Of a stretch of 64,000 nt of DNA, positions 53,680-62,986 are shown piece by piece. The notes beneath the pieces are model-generated. The model searched no databases. It was not told the DNA's origin and saw only the letters and a program-made list of their open reading frames with translations. Position numbers and translations under genes: made by a program. The stretch's first letter is position 1. Every line of letters begins with the position of its first letter. Source of the DNA: Moraxella sp. FZFQ2102 (GTDB lineage Bacteria > Pseudomonadota > Gammaproteobacteria > Pseudomonadales > Moraxellaceae); the NCBI RefSeq assembly GCF_024137865.1, contig NZ_CP099960.1:124001-188000 (forward strand), given 5' to 3'.

Positions 53680-54591
53680 ATGTCAGGTCTGATCACGCTT
53701 GTACTTATCCTAAGCCCGATGTTTATTGGCTTTTTATTACCCAGTCGTCCAGAGTGGGTGAAAATGAGCGAAACCGCTTTGGGCTATTTGGTATTTTTAC
53801 TGTTGATCGTCATCGGCATTGAGCTTGGGCTTGTGCAGGATTTGGCGGAGAAAATCGGCGCGATCGCCATGTATCTTGGCGTGCTAATGCTACTTACTCT
53901 AAGCTCAGGCGTCGTTGCATTATGGGCGTTTGATCGCTTTTCACCACAGCACACCACGCGCACAGACACGCAAGGCAGTAAGCCAAAAGTTAGCCTACGC
54001 GGCAGCCTTGTGCAGCTGATTTGTCTTGCCATCGGATTTAGCTTAGCTCAGATTTTACCTGCTGCCCTGCTACCCCCTGAGAGGACCACCACCGTGCTAC
54101 TCATGGCACTGCTGTTCTTGGTCGGAATCTCATTAAAAGGCTCTGGCGTAAGCCTTCGTGAAGCCATGCTAAATAAACGCGGCTGTCAAATCAGTGTGAT
54201 TTTTATGGCGGTCACTTTATTAAGCGGTGTCATTTATGCGCTGATTTTCTCAGAAGTGTCATTTGCAAAAGCCTTGGCATTGGCATCTGGCTTTGGTTGG
54301 TATTCGCTGTCTGGCACGATCATGACCGATGCCTATGGCGCGGTTTGGGGCAGTGTCGCCCTGCTCAATGACTTGGGTCGTGAGATCGTTGCTTTGATCG
54401 TCATTCCGATGCTGATGCGCCATTCGACATCGGCAGGCATTGGCTTGGGCGGTGTTACCAGTCTTGATTTTACCTTGCCAACCATTTTACAATCAGGCGG
54501 TACACAGATCATGCCTGTGGTGATTAGCTTTGGTTTTATCACCAATGTGGTTTCGCCAATTTTAATGGTATTATTTAGTCAATTGGGATAA
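53680..54591 (+). CDS. lysO: Lysine exporter LysO (YbjE-like, DUF340)
   Basis: 303 residues with about eight membrane segments. FGWYSLSGTIMTDAYGAVWGSVALLNDLGRE is the conserved LysO core. E. coli LysO exports lysine and thialysine. No lysine riboswitch is seen upstream. The ribosome binding site is weak (AGG). Confidence 0.85.
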   Translation: MSGLITLVLILSPMFIGFLLPSRPEWVKMSETALGYLVFLLLIVIGIELGLVQDLAEKIGAIAMYLGVLMLLTLSSGVVALWAFDRFSPQHTTRTDTQGSKPKVSLRGSLVQLICLAIGFSLAQILPAALLPPERTTTVLLMALLFLVGISLKGSGVSLREAMLNKRGCQISVIFMAVTLLSGVIYALIFSEVSFAKALALASGFGWYSLSGTIMTDAYGAVWGSVALLNDLGREIVALIVIPMLMRHSTSAGIGLGGVTSLDFTLPTILQSGGTQIMPVVISFGFITNVVSPILMVLFSQLG

Positions 54592-54621
54592 TCTTAGCAT
54601 TATATCAGTACAAAGCACACA

Positions 54622-54650
54622 TTGTCTTAAGACCCTTGCTTTGTTACAAT
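54622..54650 (+). promoter_or_regulatory. Promoter of xseA
   Basis: TTGTCT (54622-54627) and TACAAT (54645-54650) are 17 bp apart, 32 bp ahead of the start codon. Confidence 0.6.
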
Positions 54651-54682
54651 AACCCATTCACCGCTTTATTTTGGTTATTATT

Positions 54683-56212
54683 ATGTCAAACTCCATCGTC
54701 GAACAAGCACTGCGCGCCGCCCGAGCTGATCAGGTAAATAGCCATCAAGACATCCTTGCCAAACACCAAAAAATCGCCGAAGAATTTGAAGAATCATTAA
54801 AAAATCAGCAAGCATTACAAGACATTCATCTATCCCTATCAGACTATTTGGCTGCGGTCAAATTGGTCATTGATGACAGCTTCGATCATGAAGTATGGGT
54901 GCGCGCCGAAATCCGCTCACTGCACAGCAAAGGCGGCCATTATTATTTTGAACTTGCCGAAAAAGACGATGATGACAACATCACTGCCAGTTGCCGCGCG
55001 ACCTTATGGCGGTATCGTGCCAATACAGTTCTTGCCAAATTCACCGCTACCACAGGGCAAAAACTTGCCGCAGGCGCAAGCATCCTGATCGAATGCTCAG
55101 CAAGTTTTCATGCGCAATACGGCTTTAGCCTAAATATCTCAGACATCGATCCGAACTACACACTCGGCGAGATCGCAGCCGCTTATCAAGCGATGAAAAA
55201 ACGCTTGATCGATGAAGGATTGATCAATTTAAATAAACAATTGCCCACACCATTTGACATCGAAAATGTCATCGTCATCGCACCAGAGCAAGCGGCGGGA
55301 TTGGGAGATTTTCGCGCTGAAGCCGATCGCTTGATGCGTGCAGGTGCGTGCCAATTTCACTATCATCATGCCACTTTTCAAGGCAATCATGCACCCAGTG
55401 AGATTCGCGCCGCTATTACTACAAGCTTGACAGAGTTTGTAGAAAATCATCAAAAACTACCCGACATCTTAGTGATTATTCGCGGTGGCGGCGCGGTCGG
55501 CGATTTGGCATATTTGAACGATTATGAATTGGCAGCACTGATCGCAGAATGCCCTGTGCCTGTTTGGGTTGGCGTCGGTCATGAGCGCGATCAGGTGATT
55601 TTGGATTTGGTGGCACATACAAGCTTTGACACACCGTCAAAAGTCGTGCTCGGTATAGAATCGCATTTGGCACAAATTACAAGCCAAGCCAAATCCACCA
55701 TGGAATACCTGCACAAAAAAGCACTGGATCAGCTATACCTTGCCAAAAATAACAGCCAGCGGCATTTTGAGAAAGTACGCCTAAAAAGCCTAGCTGCCAT
55801 CGCCTTGGCAAAAAAAGACACCGCACATGAACTCAAGCAATTTAGCCAAACGATCAAACACCAGCATTCTAAAGAAAAATTAAAAACTTATGCCTTGATG
55901 AAATCAATTCATCAACACAGCATTACGCAGCTTACCCATGCCAAGCACCAAAGTACACATCAGCTACACCGCCATCACAGTGTGAAATCTCGCCTGCAAG
56001 TCATGCGCGATCGCTGCGCACAGCTACAACGCCTAATCCTGACTCAACACCCCAAACACACCCTACAAAAAGGCTATGCCATCATCTATAATGATGTCAA
56101 TCAGCCGATCAAAAGTGCGAGTATGCTCAAGGCTGATGATCGCGTACGCATTCAGTGGCAGGATGGTAGCGTCAGTGCGCGCATCGAATCAGTGCATTCA
56201 GAGTTATTTTAA
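54683..56212 (+). CDS. xseA: Exodeoxyribonuclease VII large subunit
   Basis: 509 residues from the ATG at 54683. An N-terminal OB fold (SDYLAAVKLVIDDSFDHEVWVRAEIRSL) is followed by the nuclease core with IIRGGGAVGDLAYLNDYELA and VWVGVGHERDQVILDLVAHTSFDTPSK. A long helical, His- and Lys-rich region near 330-440 binds XseB. LQKGYAII is at the C terminus. Its partner xseB is at 8.8 kb. Confidence 0.94.
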   Translation: MSNSIVEQALRAARADQVNSHQDILAKHQKIAEEFEESLKNQQALQDIHLSLSDYLAAVKLVIDDSFDHEVWVRAEIRSLHSKGGHYYFELAEKDDDDNITASCRATLWRYRANTVLAKFTATTGQKLAAGASILIECSASFHAQYGFSLNISDIDPNYTLGEIAAAYQAMKKRLIDEGLINLNKQLPTPFDIENVIVIAPEQAAGLGDFRAEADRLMRAGACQFHYHHATFQGNHAPSEIRAAITTSLTEFVENHQKLPDILVIIRGGGAVGDLAYLNDYELAALIAECPVPVWVGVGHERDQVILDLVAHTSFDTPSKVVLGIESHLAQITSQAKSTMEYLHKKALDQLYLAKNNSQRHFEKVRLKSLAAIALAKKDTAHELKQFSQTIKHQHSKEKLKTYALMKSIHQHSITQLTHAKHQSTHQLHRHHSVKSRLQVMRDRCAQLQRLILTQHPKHTLQKGYAIIYNDVNQPIKSASMLKADDRVRIQWQDGSVSARIESVHSELF

Positions 56213-56247
56213 CGCTATAATTTTCGAAAAACTTTTAAGGTAAATTT

Positions 56248-56904
56248 ATGAATACAGCACTACAATTGGCACAGACACGATACACTTGCAAAGCCTATGA
56301 TGCTGCGCAAAAAATCGATGAAGACACTTTTAATACCCTGCTTGAAATGCTGCGCCTTGCACCATCATCGATCAATATTCAGCCGTGGCAATTTTTGGTG
56401 GTGAATAGCGATGACAAAAAATCCCTACTGACACAGTCGATGACCGATGGCGATGCACACAATGTGCCTAAGGTAATGAACGCATCTCATATCTTGGTAC
56501 TGTGTACCAAAACCAGCCTTGATGGCGCGCATCTTGACAAGGTGCTACAAGCCGAACAAGCTGCGGGACGCTTTGCTACCGATGAAATCATGCAGTCACG
56601 AAAGGCACTGTGTAGCTACTATATCGAGCAGTTCGCCCAAGACCCCCAAAAGCTCATCACTTGGGCGGAGAATCAAACCTTCATCGCACTAGGACATCTG
56701 CTGCTATCAGCTGCGATGCTTGGCATTGATGCCACACCGATCGGCGGCTATGATGCGCAAGTGCTGGATGATTTGCTAGATCTACCTGCACAGAATTTAA
56801 AAAGCTCGGTGCTTGTAAGCCTAGGGTATGCAAGTAGTGCCGATGGCAATAAAACCTTGCCAAAAGCCCGCCTAGCGATGGATGATGTTGTTAAGTTTTT
56901 ATAA
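56248..56904 (+). CDS. nfsB: Oxygen-insensitive NAD(P)H nitroreductase (NfsB-like)
   Basis: 218 residues, the NfsB length. TRYTCKAYD at the N terminus gives the FMN phosphate site; APSSINIQPWQFLVVN and the C-terminal KARLAMDDVVKFL fit the family. It reduces nitroaromatics and quinones. AAGG before the ATG. It is distinct from the shorter nitroreductase at 19.7 kb. Confidence 0.88.
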   Translation: MNTALQLAQTRYTCKAYDAAQKIDEDTFNTLLEMLRLAPSSINIQPWQFLVVNSDDKKSLLTQSMTDGDAHNVPKVMNASHILVLCTKTSLDGAHLDKVLQAEQAAGRFATDEIMQSRKALCSYYIEQFAQDPQKLITWAENQTFIALGHLLLSAAMLGIDATPIGGYDAQVLDDLLDLPAQNLKSSVLVSLGYASSADGNKTLPKARLAMDDVVKFL

Positions 56905-56938
56905 AAATTATCAAGCAAAATAAGCTTGTGAAAATACC

Positions 56939-56963
56939 AAAACCCATCATCGCGATGGGTTTT
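56939..56963. terminator. Bidirectional terminator between nfsB and dusB
   Basis: AAAACCCATC pairs with GATGGGTTTT. Confidence 0.85.
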
Positions 56964-56989
56964 GTTTTGGTTTAACTTGACAAATATAT

Positions 56990-58006
56990 TTAGTCAATCC
57001 GCCCCAAAAACTCATCAACAGCACGGTACTGCTCAGCCGTCGTCTCGCAGGCATACATCGCATCACGAAAGGCATTGGAATTGGGCAAGCCGCCTGTGTA
57101 CCAAGCAATGTGCTTACGCGCAATGCGGCAACCTGAATATTCACCATAGAATTGATATAGCTCTTGTAAGTGAGTCAGGACAATGTCTCGCAGTTCGGTA
57201 ACGCTTGGCGCATCCAAAAGCTCGCCCATCTTAGCATAATGCACGATGTCGCGAAATAGCCACGGTCGCCCTTGTGCTGCGCGCCCAATCATCACTGCAT
57301 CTGCGCCAGTGGCTTGTTGTACCGCGACTGCCTTTTCAGGGCTATCGATATCACCATTAACAATCACAGGAATACTGATGGATTGTTTAACCTGTCTAAT
57401 CAAATCATAGCGCGCCTGCCCTGTGTAGAAATCTTCGCGTGTGCGTCCATGAATGGCAATGGCGGCGATGCCTGCTTCTTCGGCGATCCTGGCGACTTGT
57501 AGGATATTTTCTTGTCCATTGGCAAAACCAAGTCGTGTCTTTAGGGTGACAGGCACATCGACGGCATCGACCGCGGTTTCTAATAATTGCTTGACCAGAC
57601 CAACATCTTGTAAGAGTGCTGAGCCCGCCAGTTTTTTACAAACCTTTTTGGCAGGACAACCCATATTAATATCAACGATTTGTGCGCCATTTGCCACCTG
57701 AAATCGCGCAGCTTCGGCAAGCTTATCAGGCTCTGCACCAGCGATTTGCGCGGAGATGGGGGCAATCTCCCCATCGAAATTGGCGCGGTATAAGGATTTT
57801 TTACGCGCGTATAGAGCGGTATCAGCAATGATCATCTCACTGACTGCATGACCTGCGCCAAACGACTTGCACAATCGGCGAAAAGGATTATCCGTCACAC
57901 CCGCCATCGGTGCCACCCATAATCTATTCTTAATCTCTAAGCCCTTGATATACAAAGGCTGTAGTAAAATATGTTGATTTTCAAGGGGTTTTTGGGGATT
58001 TTGCAT
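56990..58006 (-). CDS. dusB: tRNA-dihydrouridine synthase B
   Basis: 338 residues from the ATG at 58006 (58033 is possible; neither has a strong ribosome binding site). FMN-dependent: APMAGVTDNPFRRLC, the catalytic Cys in NMGCPAKKVCKKLAGSALL, and IHGRTREDFYTG. It makes dihydrouridine in the D-loop. In many gammaproteobacteria dusB is followed by fis; here the gene after it is unrelated. The upstream region has a short tandem copy (TATTGTTGCATATTTT twice, 58019-58060). Confidence 0.92.
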   Translation of the reverse strand: MQNPQKPLENQHILLQPLYIKGLEIKNRLWVAPMAGVTDNPFRRLCKSFGAGHAVSEMIIADTALYARKKSLYRANFDGEIAPISAQIAGAEPDKLAEAARFQVANGAQIVDINMGCPAKKVCKKLAGSALLQDVGLVKQLLETAVDAVDVPVTLKTRLGFANGQENILQVARIAEEAGIAAIAIHGRTREDFYTGQARYDLIRQVKQSISIPVIVNGDIDSPEKAVAVQQATGADAVMIGRAAQGRPWLFRDIVHYAKMGELLDAPSVTELRDIVLTHLQELYQFYGEYSGCRIARKHIAWYTGGLPNSNAFRDAMYACETTAEQYRAVDEFLGRID

Positions 58007-58111
58007 TGTGTATATTTTCGTATATTGTTGCATATTTTAGCGTATTGTTGCATATTTTGCTTTATTCTGCATCATATTGACATCATTTCTCAGTCGTAAC
58101 GCAGAACCAAA

Positions 58112-58915
58112 TCATGCAATCACCGTCTTATACTGATTGACAAGTCGCACAAAATTCTCGCTGCTAATCCGCCCAATCTCTTCGCTGCTCATGCCATAAA
58201 CCTTGGCAAGTGCCTGTGCCACATACGGCACATAGGTCGGTTCATTATCACGGCCACGCTTGGGCACAGGTGCTAGATACGGACTATCAGTCTCAATCAA
58301 TAGGCGGTCTAGGGGCAACTGCTTGGCAACTTCTCGCAATGCTTCAGATTTATTAAAGCTGACAATCCCTGATAGCGAAATGTACAGCCCCATATCCAGT
58401 GCACGCTTGGCAAAGGCATAATCTTCGGTAAAACAGTGGATGATACCATGCTCACAGCGCTCGCTTTGTAGCACATCCAACGTGTCATGATAAGCACTGC
58501 GAGTATGCACAATGATGGGTTTTTTGGCGATTTTACTGGCACTGATATGGGTGGCAAAGCTATGCTTTTGGGCAGATTTTTTATTGTCATCCCAATAATA
58601 ATCCAGCCCCGTTTCGCCAAATGCCCACACCTTATCCGTATCCAAAGCCAACAAATCCTCAACTTGCACGCTCTTTAGCATCGCCTCATCTTGACAAGGG
58701 TGAATTCCCACACTCATGCCGATATCAGGCAGGCTATCATCACTCATCGCCAAATCCACCCACGCACGGATGGCATCATTTTCCTCAAACTTGCACATAA
58801 TCGCCATCGCTCGGCTGACATCAGCATCACGCATGGCGGTCAGTAGATGGTGTGGCGACTGCTCACAATTGTCAAGTTTTAGATAAGTTAAGTGGCAATG
58901 GGAATCGGTGTACAT
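58112..58915 (-). CDS. TatD-family metal-dependent hydrolase/DNase
   Basis: 267 residues from the ATG at 58915. Metal ligands visible: DSHCHL at the N terminus, GETGLDYYW, VHTRSAYHDTL, IIHCFTE and IETDSPYLAP. TIM-barrel amidohydrolase fold with 3'-5' DNase activity in E. coli TatD. Which of TatD, YcfH or YjjV it corresponds to cannot be settled; it is not beside tatABC or holB. Confidence 0.88.
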   Translation of the reverse strand: MYTDSHCHLTYLKLDNCEQSPHHLLTAMRDADVSRAMAIMCKFEENDAIRAWVDLAMSDDSLPDIGMSVGIHPCQDEAMLKSVQVEDLLALDTDKVWAFGETGLDYYWDDNKKSAQKHSFATHISASKIAKKPIIVHTRSAYHDTLDVLQSERCEHGIIHCFTEDYAFAKRALDMGLYISLSGIVSFNKSEALREVAKQLPLDRLLIETDSPYLAPVPKRGRDNEPTYVPYVAQALAKVYGMSSEEIGRISSENFVRLVNQYKTVIA

Positions 58916-58949
58916 AGTCGTTCTCAATCAATACAAACGCCGTATTTTA

Positions 58950-60623
58950 TCATGAATCTGGCTGATTTAGGCGGTTTTTGTCGTCCAGCACCACCGTCTG
59001 GCTAGGCAAGGCGTGCTCAACCTGATAATTTTCTAAGAATTTAAGTACCGCAAGCGCAAGCTGGGTCTGCTTGGCATAAAACTCCTGCGCCCCTGACGCT
59101 GGAATATACGCACGCATCTCGATGACATAGCAGTCTTGGCGCAGCTCTTTGATCCACACCTGATTCCACTCATCATTGGTCAAGGTATGTGATGCCAAAA
59201 AGCCTTGTAAATCAGCAATCATCCGCTCTACTTCTGCCAAATCCGCTGTGCGTTTGATAAATAGATTATGCAGAAAATAAAACATATCTCTTGCGGTAAA
59301 GTTCTCAATCTGCAAGGCAGAAAACTCACCATTTGGCACGGTAACAATGGTGCGATTGAGCGTGCGGATACGCGTCGAACGGATACCGATATCAATGACC
59401 GTACCTTCATAAGTGCCAAATTTACAATAATCCCCCACATGCACTGGACGATCAGCGACGACAACTACTGAGCCGATGAGATTTTCGATGGATTTTTGGG
59501 CACCAAAAGCCAGTGCCAAACCACCCACACCCAGTGCAGCAATCCCCGTGGTCAAATCAAAACCTAAGTTGCCAAAGATGATGATAATTGCCAAAATCAA
59601 CATAAACACTTTAGCAAGCTTACGCAATAAACCTAGGATAGATACCTGCTCAGGGCGATTGCGTTTGAGTGAATTGGCTTCGGCACGGCGAAACACACCA
59701 TCAATCAAGCGAAACGCAAGCCATGTAGTCGCAATCCATGCCACTGCCTCCTTGAGTCGCCCAACTGGTGTGCGGATGGTCACAGGCACGCCTGCTCGTA
59801 GCATGATTTCGGACAGTAGCATGGCGACGATGATGATCGCAACAGGCATGATGACATTGGCATTGATGGCAAAGCGTCTGCCAGTCAATCTAGGAAACAG
59901 CCACCGGCTAATGACAAACAACGTCCAAACCAATACATACACCACCGCAAGACTGATCAGCACCATCACCGCCAGTGCGATAATCTTTGACAGCTCAAAG
60001 TCAAATAGCTTAACGCCCTTTAACTGCTCAATCTCAAAATAACTTGCCCAAGTCCGTCCTGTCGTATGCACATCAGGCAAATTTGCCAAAGTCTCATCTG
60101 CAAACTGCCAATAGCGGTTGCCATCTTTATCGACCTTACGCACCAACAAGACATCCACGGATTTGTCAGCAATGCGAATACTACCAACTTTTTCTTGGTC
60201 ATTTGGCAACAAATCCCCGACATCCCCTTCTTTGGCATCAGACAGTTGCAACAGTGGCTCAAGTCGACCGCCTGTGTCAAGCGCCTGCTTAAACTGTGCC
60301 ACAACATCAGCATCCGACATCTTTGATTTGCTTAAAAATGTCGCATCCAAATAGCGACTGGCAAGCTGTGTATCTTCGCTTGACAACGCCGACATAAAGC
60401 CCTCAACTGTGCTACGCGGCGTATCTCGCCCATAGCTATCCGACCACACTTCGGCAGGCTCTTCGGTTTGGGTGGTTTTTAGCCCCAGCTTGGCAGTGGT
60501 GGCATGACTTGGCGATGCCAATAGTAGACAGCTACACAGCATCATCACACACCACAAACCAGCCCTTGGCATTCGCTGATACCACTTAGCAAGCATACTA
60601 TACAGGGATGATGGATCAAGCAT
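58950..60623 (-). CDS. Large MscS-family mechanosensitive channel with signal peptide
   Basis: 557 residues from the ATG at 60623, preceded by GAGGA. A signal peptide (LWCVMMLCSCLLLASPSHA) leads to a ~170-residue periplasmic domain, then four to five membrane segments, the pore helix GIAALGVGGLALAFGAQKSIENLIGS and the beta domain VHVGDYCKFGTYEGTVIDIGIRSTRI. It is a second, different MscS paralogue from the one at 52.3 kb, resembling YbdG/YnaI-like larger channels in the core. Confidence 0.88.
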   Translation of the reverse strand: MLDPSSLYSMLAKWYQRMPRAGLWCVMMLCSCLLLASPSHATTAKLGLKTTQTEEPAEVWSDSYGRDTPRSTVEGFMSALSSEDTQLASRYLDATFLSKSKMSDADVVAQFKQALDTGGRLEPLLQLSDAKEGDVGDLLPNDQEKVGSIRIADKSVDVLLVRKVDKDGNRYWQFADETLANLPDVHTTGRTWASYFEIEQLKGVKLFDFELSKIIALAVMVLISLAVVYVLVWTLFVISRWLFPRLTGRRFAINANVIMPVAIIIVAMLLSEIMLRAGVPVTIRTPVGRLKEAVAWIATTWLAFRLIDGVFRRAEANSLKRNRPEQVSILGLLRKLAKVFMLILAIIIIFGNLGFDLTTGIAALGVGGLALAFGAQKSIENLIGSVVVVADRPVHVGDYCKFGTYEGTVIDIGIRSTRIRTLNRTIVTVPNGEFSALQIENFTARDMFYFLHNLFIKRTADLAEVERMIADLQGFLASHTLTNDEWNQVWIKELRQDCYVIEMRAYIPASGAQEFYAKQTQLALAVLKFLENYQVEHALPSQTVVLDDKNRLNQPDS

Positions 60624-60859
60624 GGCAATCCTCAATCAATTCTACAAACACCTCATTGTATATCCGATACTCAGCACTTGCAACTGTCAGCACAGTATGC
60701 CAGCATCTATTGTGATCAAGAATGGTAAGTCTCATTGAACAAATTTCATGCCAAGCTTAGAATTTTTCATCTAATTGAAAGTTGTTAAAAATTTTTTCAT
60801 GTTATAATAAGACAGTTAATTTTACAAAACCCAACCCATTAGCAATATTAAGGTTAGTT

Positions 60860-62752
60860 ATGTCATCGACCACTCTACGCCGTGCTATTTTGTTAGCATT
60901 AGCCCCAACGAGTCTTATCACCGCCGCCCATGCCGAGAGTGTACCAACCGTGATGCTTGATCCTGAAGTCATCACCGTCAGCCGCAGCGCCACACCACTG
61001 AGCGACACCCCTGCTGCCGTGAGCGTCATCTCACGCGCCGAAATCGAGAAAAACCCTGCGCGCAATCTGTCAGATGTCATCCAATCAGATGCGGGTATCT
61101 ATATCAAACAAAATGGCGGTATTGGTCAAGGGACTAATTTAAGCATTCGAGGCACAAACCCAAGCCACACACTATTGCTCAAAGATGGTGTGCGCCTAAA
61201 TACACCAAATACCCTTACGCCAATTTATCCAGAGAACTTAGATCTAACCAATGTTGATCGTATTGAGATCGTCAAAGGTCCTGCATCGGTACAATATGGC
61301 TCAGATGCCATCGGTGGCGTAGTGCAAATGGTCAGCAAAAAACCTACACGCACTGGTGCAGAGCTCACTGGTATTTTTGGTGAGAACAACACTTATAAAG
61401 CTATCGCACGCGGTGATGTGGTGCATAATGGCTTTTATGCCAGTCTATCAGGTCAGCGTCTAGAAACTGACGGCACGCGCATTTTTAACACCCAAGCGCG
61501 CAACGATCAAGCAGGCTATGAACAAAAAGGCTTTGGCGCAAAAGTCGGCTACAATAATGACAAGGTCGATGTCGGCGTTTCATTTGATGAAAACAAAGGC
61601 ACAAATGAATACAGCACCAATAGCGGTACAAGCATTGATGCAGCGCGTGAATTTAAAAATACCCAAGCCAAAGTTTTTGCCAGTATTAAAGCGACTGACA
61701 GCATCAAGCTATCAGCACATTATGCACAAGCCAAAGATGAACAATCTTATGTAGAACCTTGGTCAACCAATGAGTACAATACCCGTTATCATGAAACCGA
61801 TGTAAATGCTCGCTGGAACATCACACCACAGCAAAACATTCTATTTGGCATTACCGACAATACGACCAAATATGCTGACGCTTATGCTTACAAGGGTGAG
61901 AAAAAAGTTGGTAGTACAGGTTATTATCTACAGCATCAATATAATAATGATAAATTTAATACGCAAGCCGGTATCCGCGTTGAAGACCATGATACTTTTG
62001 GTGTGCACACCGTTGGTCAAGCAGCAGCGCGTTATCACTTCAGCCCAAGCACCAGTGTTTATGCTAATATTGGTTCGGCTTTCCGCGCACCAAGTCTGAA
62101 TGAACTGTATTATGATTCAAAATCAACTTGGGATGCGACAACTTACCTAACCAAAGGAAATGAAAATCTTGATCCAGAAAAAAGTATCAGCTACGGACTT
62201 GGTCTTGATCACCAAATCAATGACAATCTAAGTATCTCATTATCAGGTTTTGCCACCGAAGTCAAAGATTTGATAGCTCTTGATAGCAATTTTGATGTTG
62301 ACACAAGCACAAGCATCTCCACCTATCAAAATATCAATAAAGCCAAATTTACTGGTGGTGAATTGGGTGCAAAATATGTACGCGGTGACTACTACGCCCA
62401 AGCCAACTATAGCTATGTTGACGCCGAAAATAAAGCCACAGGTCTTGAAATCGCCTATCGCCCAAAACATACAGGCACTTTAACCATCGGTTATGACGAT
62501 GGTGTGGTCGGTGTGAGCAGCTCATTGGTTGCGCGCACGGGTGCAAAAACCAGCAATAATACAACCGCCAAAGATGTGCCAGGTTTTGCAACCATTGATT
62601 TTGATGCACATTGGAATATTAATCCTTATGTTAAGGTATTTACAAATATCCAAAATATTACAAATAGTGATAATAAATTAGTAGACAATTTTGGCAACTG
62701 GTACATCAACGGCGGTCGCCAAGCCAATCTTGGTCTGACTTTCAAATACTGA
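60860..62752 (+). CDS. TonB-dependent outer-membrane receptor, BtuB-like
   Basis: 630 residues from the ATG at 60860, preceded by AAGG. A signal peptide ends at AHA; a TonB-box-like PEVITVSRS follows, then the plug (NLSDVIQSDAGIYIKQNGGIGQGTNLSIRGTNPSHTLLLKDGVRLN) and a 22-strand barrel ending in LGLTFKY with terminal aromatic. Size and plug are most like the vitamin B12 receptor BtuB. No cobalamin riboswitch or btu genes are seen, so the ligand is not certain. Confidence 0.85.
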   Translation: MSSTTLRRAILLALAPTSLITAAHAESVPTVMLDPEVITVSRSATPLSDTPAAVSVISRAEIEKNPARNLSDVIQSDAGIYIKQNGGIGQGTNLSIRGTNPSHTLLLKDGVRLNTPNTLTPIYPENLDLTNVDRIEIVKGPASVQYGSDAIGGVVQMVSKKPTRTGAELTGIFGENNTYKAIARGDVVHNGFYASLSGQRLETDGTRIFNTQARNDQAGYEQKGFGAKVGYNNDKVDVGVSFDENKGTNEYSTNSGTSIDAAREFKNTQAKVFASIKATDSIKLSAHYAQAKDEQSYVEPWSTNEYNTRYHETDVNARWNITPQQNILFGITDNTTKYADAYAYKGEKKVGSTGYYLQHQYNNDKFNTQAGIRVEDHDTFGVHTVGQAAARYHFSPSTSVYANIGSAFRAPSLNELYYDSKSTWDATTYLTKGNENLDPEKSISYGLGLDHQINDNLSISLSGFATEVKDLIALDSNFDVDTSTSISTYQNINKAKFTGGELGAKYVRGDYYAQANYSYVDAENKATGLEIAYRPKHTGTLTIGYDDGVVGVSSSLVARTGAKTSNNTTAKDVPGFATIDFDAHWNINPYVKVFTNIQNITNSDNKLVDNFGNWYINGGRQANLGLTFKY

Positions 62753-62767
62753 TCGGATGCACTTTGA

Positions 62768-62799
62768 CAAAATGGCTCGCTTTGGCGGGTCATTTTTTA
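62768..62799 (+). terminator. Terminator after the BtuB-like gene
   Basis: AAATGGCTCGC and GGCGGGTCATTT pair with some G-U pairs, followed by T. Confidence 0.65.
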
Positions 62800-62822
62800 T
62801 GGAAAAAGCGGATGAAATTTGT

Positions 62823-62828
62823 TATAAT
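62823..62828 (+). promoter_or_regulatory. -10 box upstream of the SAH riboswitch
   Basis: TATAAT, perfect; the -35 at about 62800 (TGGAAA) is poor. The start would be near 62835, just before the riboswitch. Confidence 0.55.
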
Positions 62829-62842
62829 TATCCGTTTGCAAG

Positions 62843-62925
62843 AGATGTTGCAACCGCTTTTTTAAACGGTCAGGCTTGCTTTTTAGATTTGCGGCTGCGA
62901 TTTAAAATAATCAACGACATCTGCG
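62843..62925 (+). promoter_or_regulatory. Probable S-adenosylhomocysteine riboswitch
   Basis: AGATGT at 62843-62848 pairs with ACATCT at 62917-62922. Inside are TGCAAC, then TCAGGCTTG and AACG before the closing strand, the conserved blocks of the SAH riboswitch (UGCRAC, CCAGGCUCG and AACGG in the consensus). It lies 62 bases before ahcY, the gene these riboswitches usually turn on when SAH accumulates. Confidence 0.75.
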
Positions 62926-62986
62926 TTTTCTTTTTTATGATGATTATCCATCATCTCATCGTTAATTTTTAAAAGGAGTGGACGCA

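Noticed and set aside
60640..60859. Possible cobalamin riboswitch before the BtuB-like gene
   Set aside because: No B12 box or the usual multi-helix core could be found in the ~220-bp leader.
62757..62972. 71-residue plus-strand frame between the BtuB-like gene and ahcY
   Set aside because: It overlaps the terminator and the SAH riboswitch and lacks a ribosome binding site.
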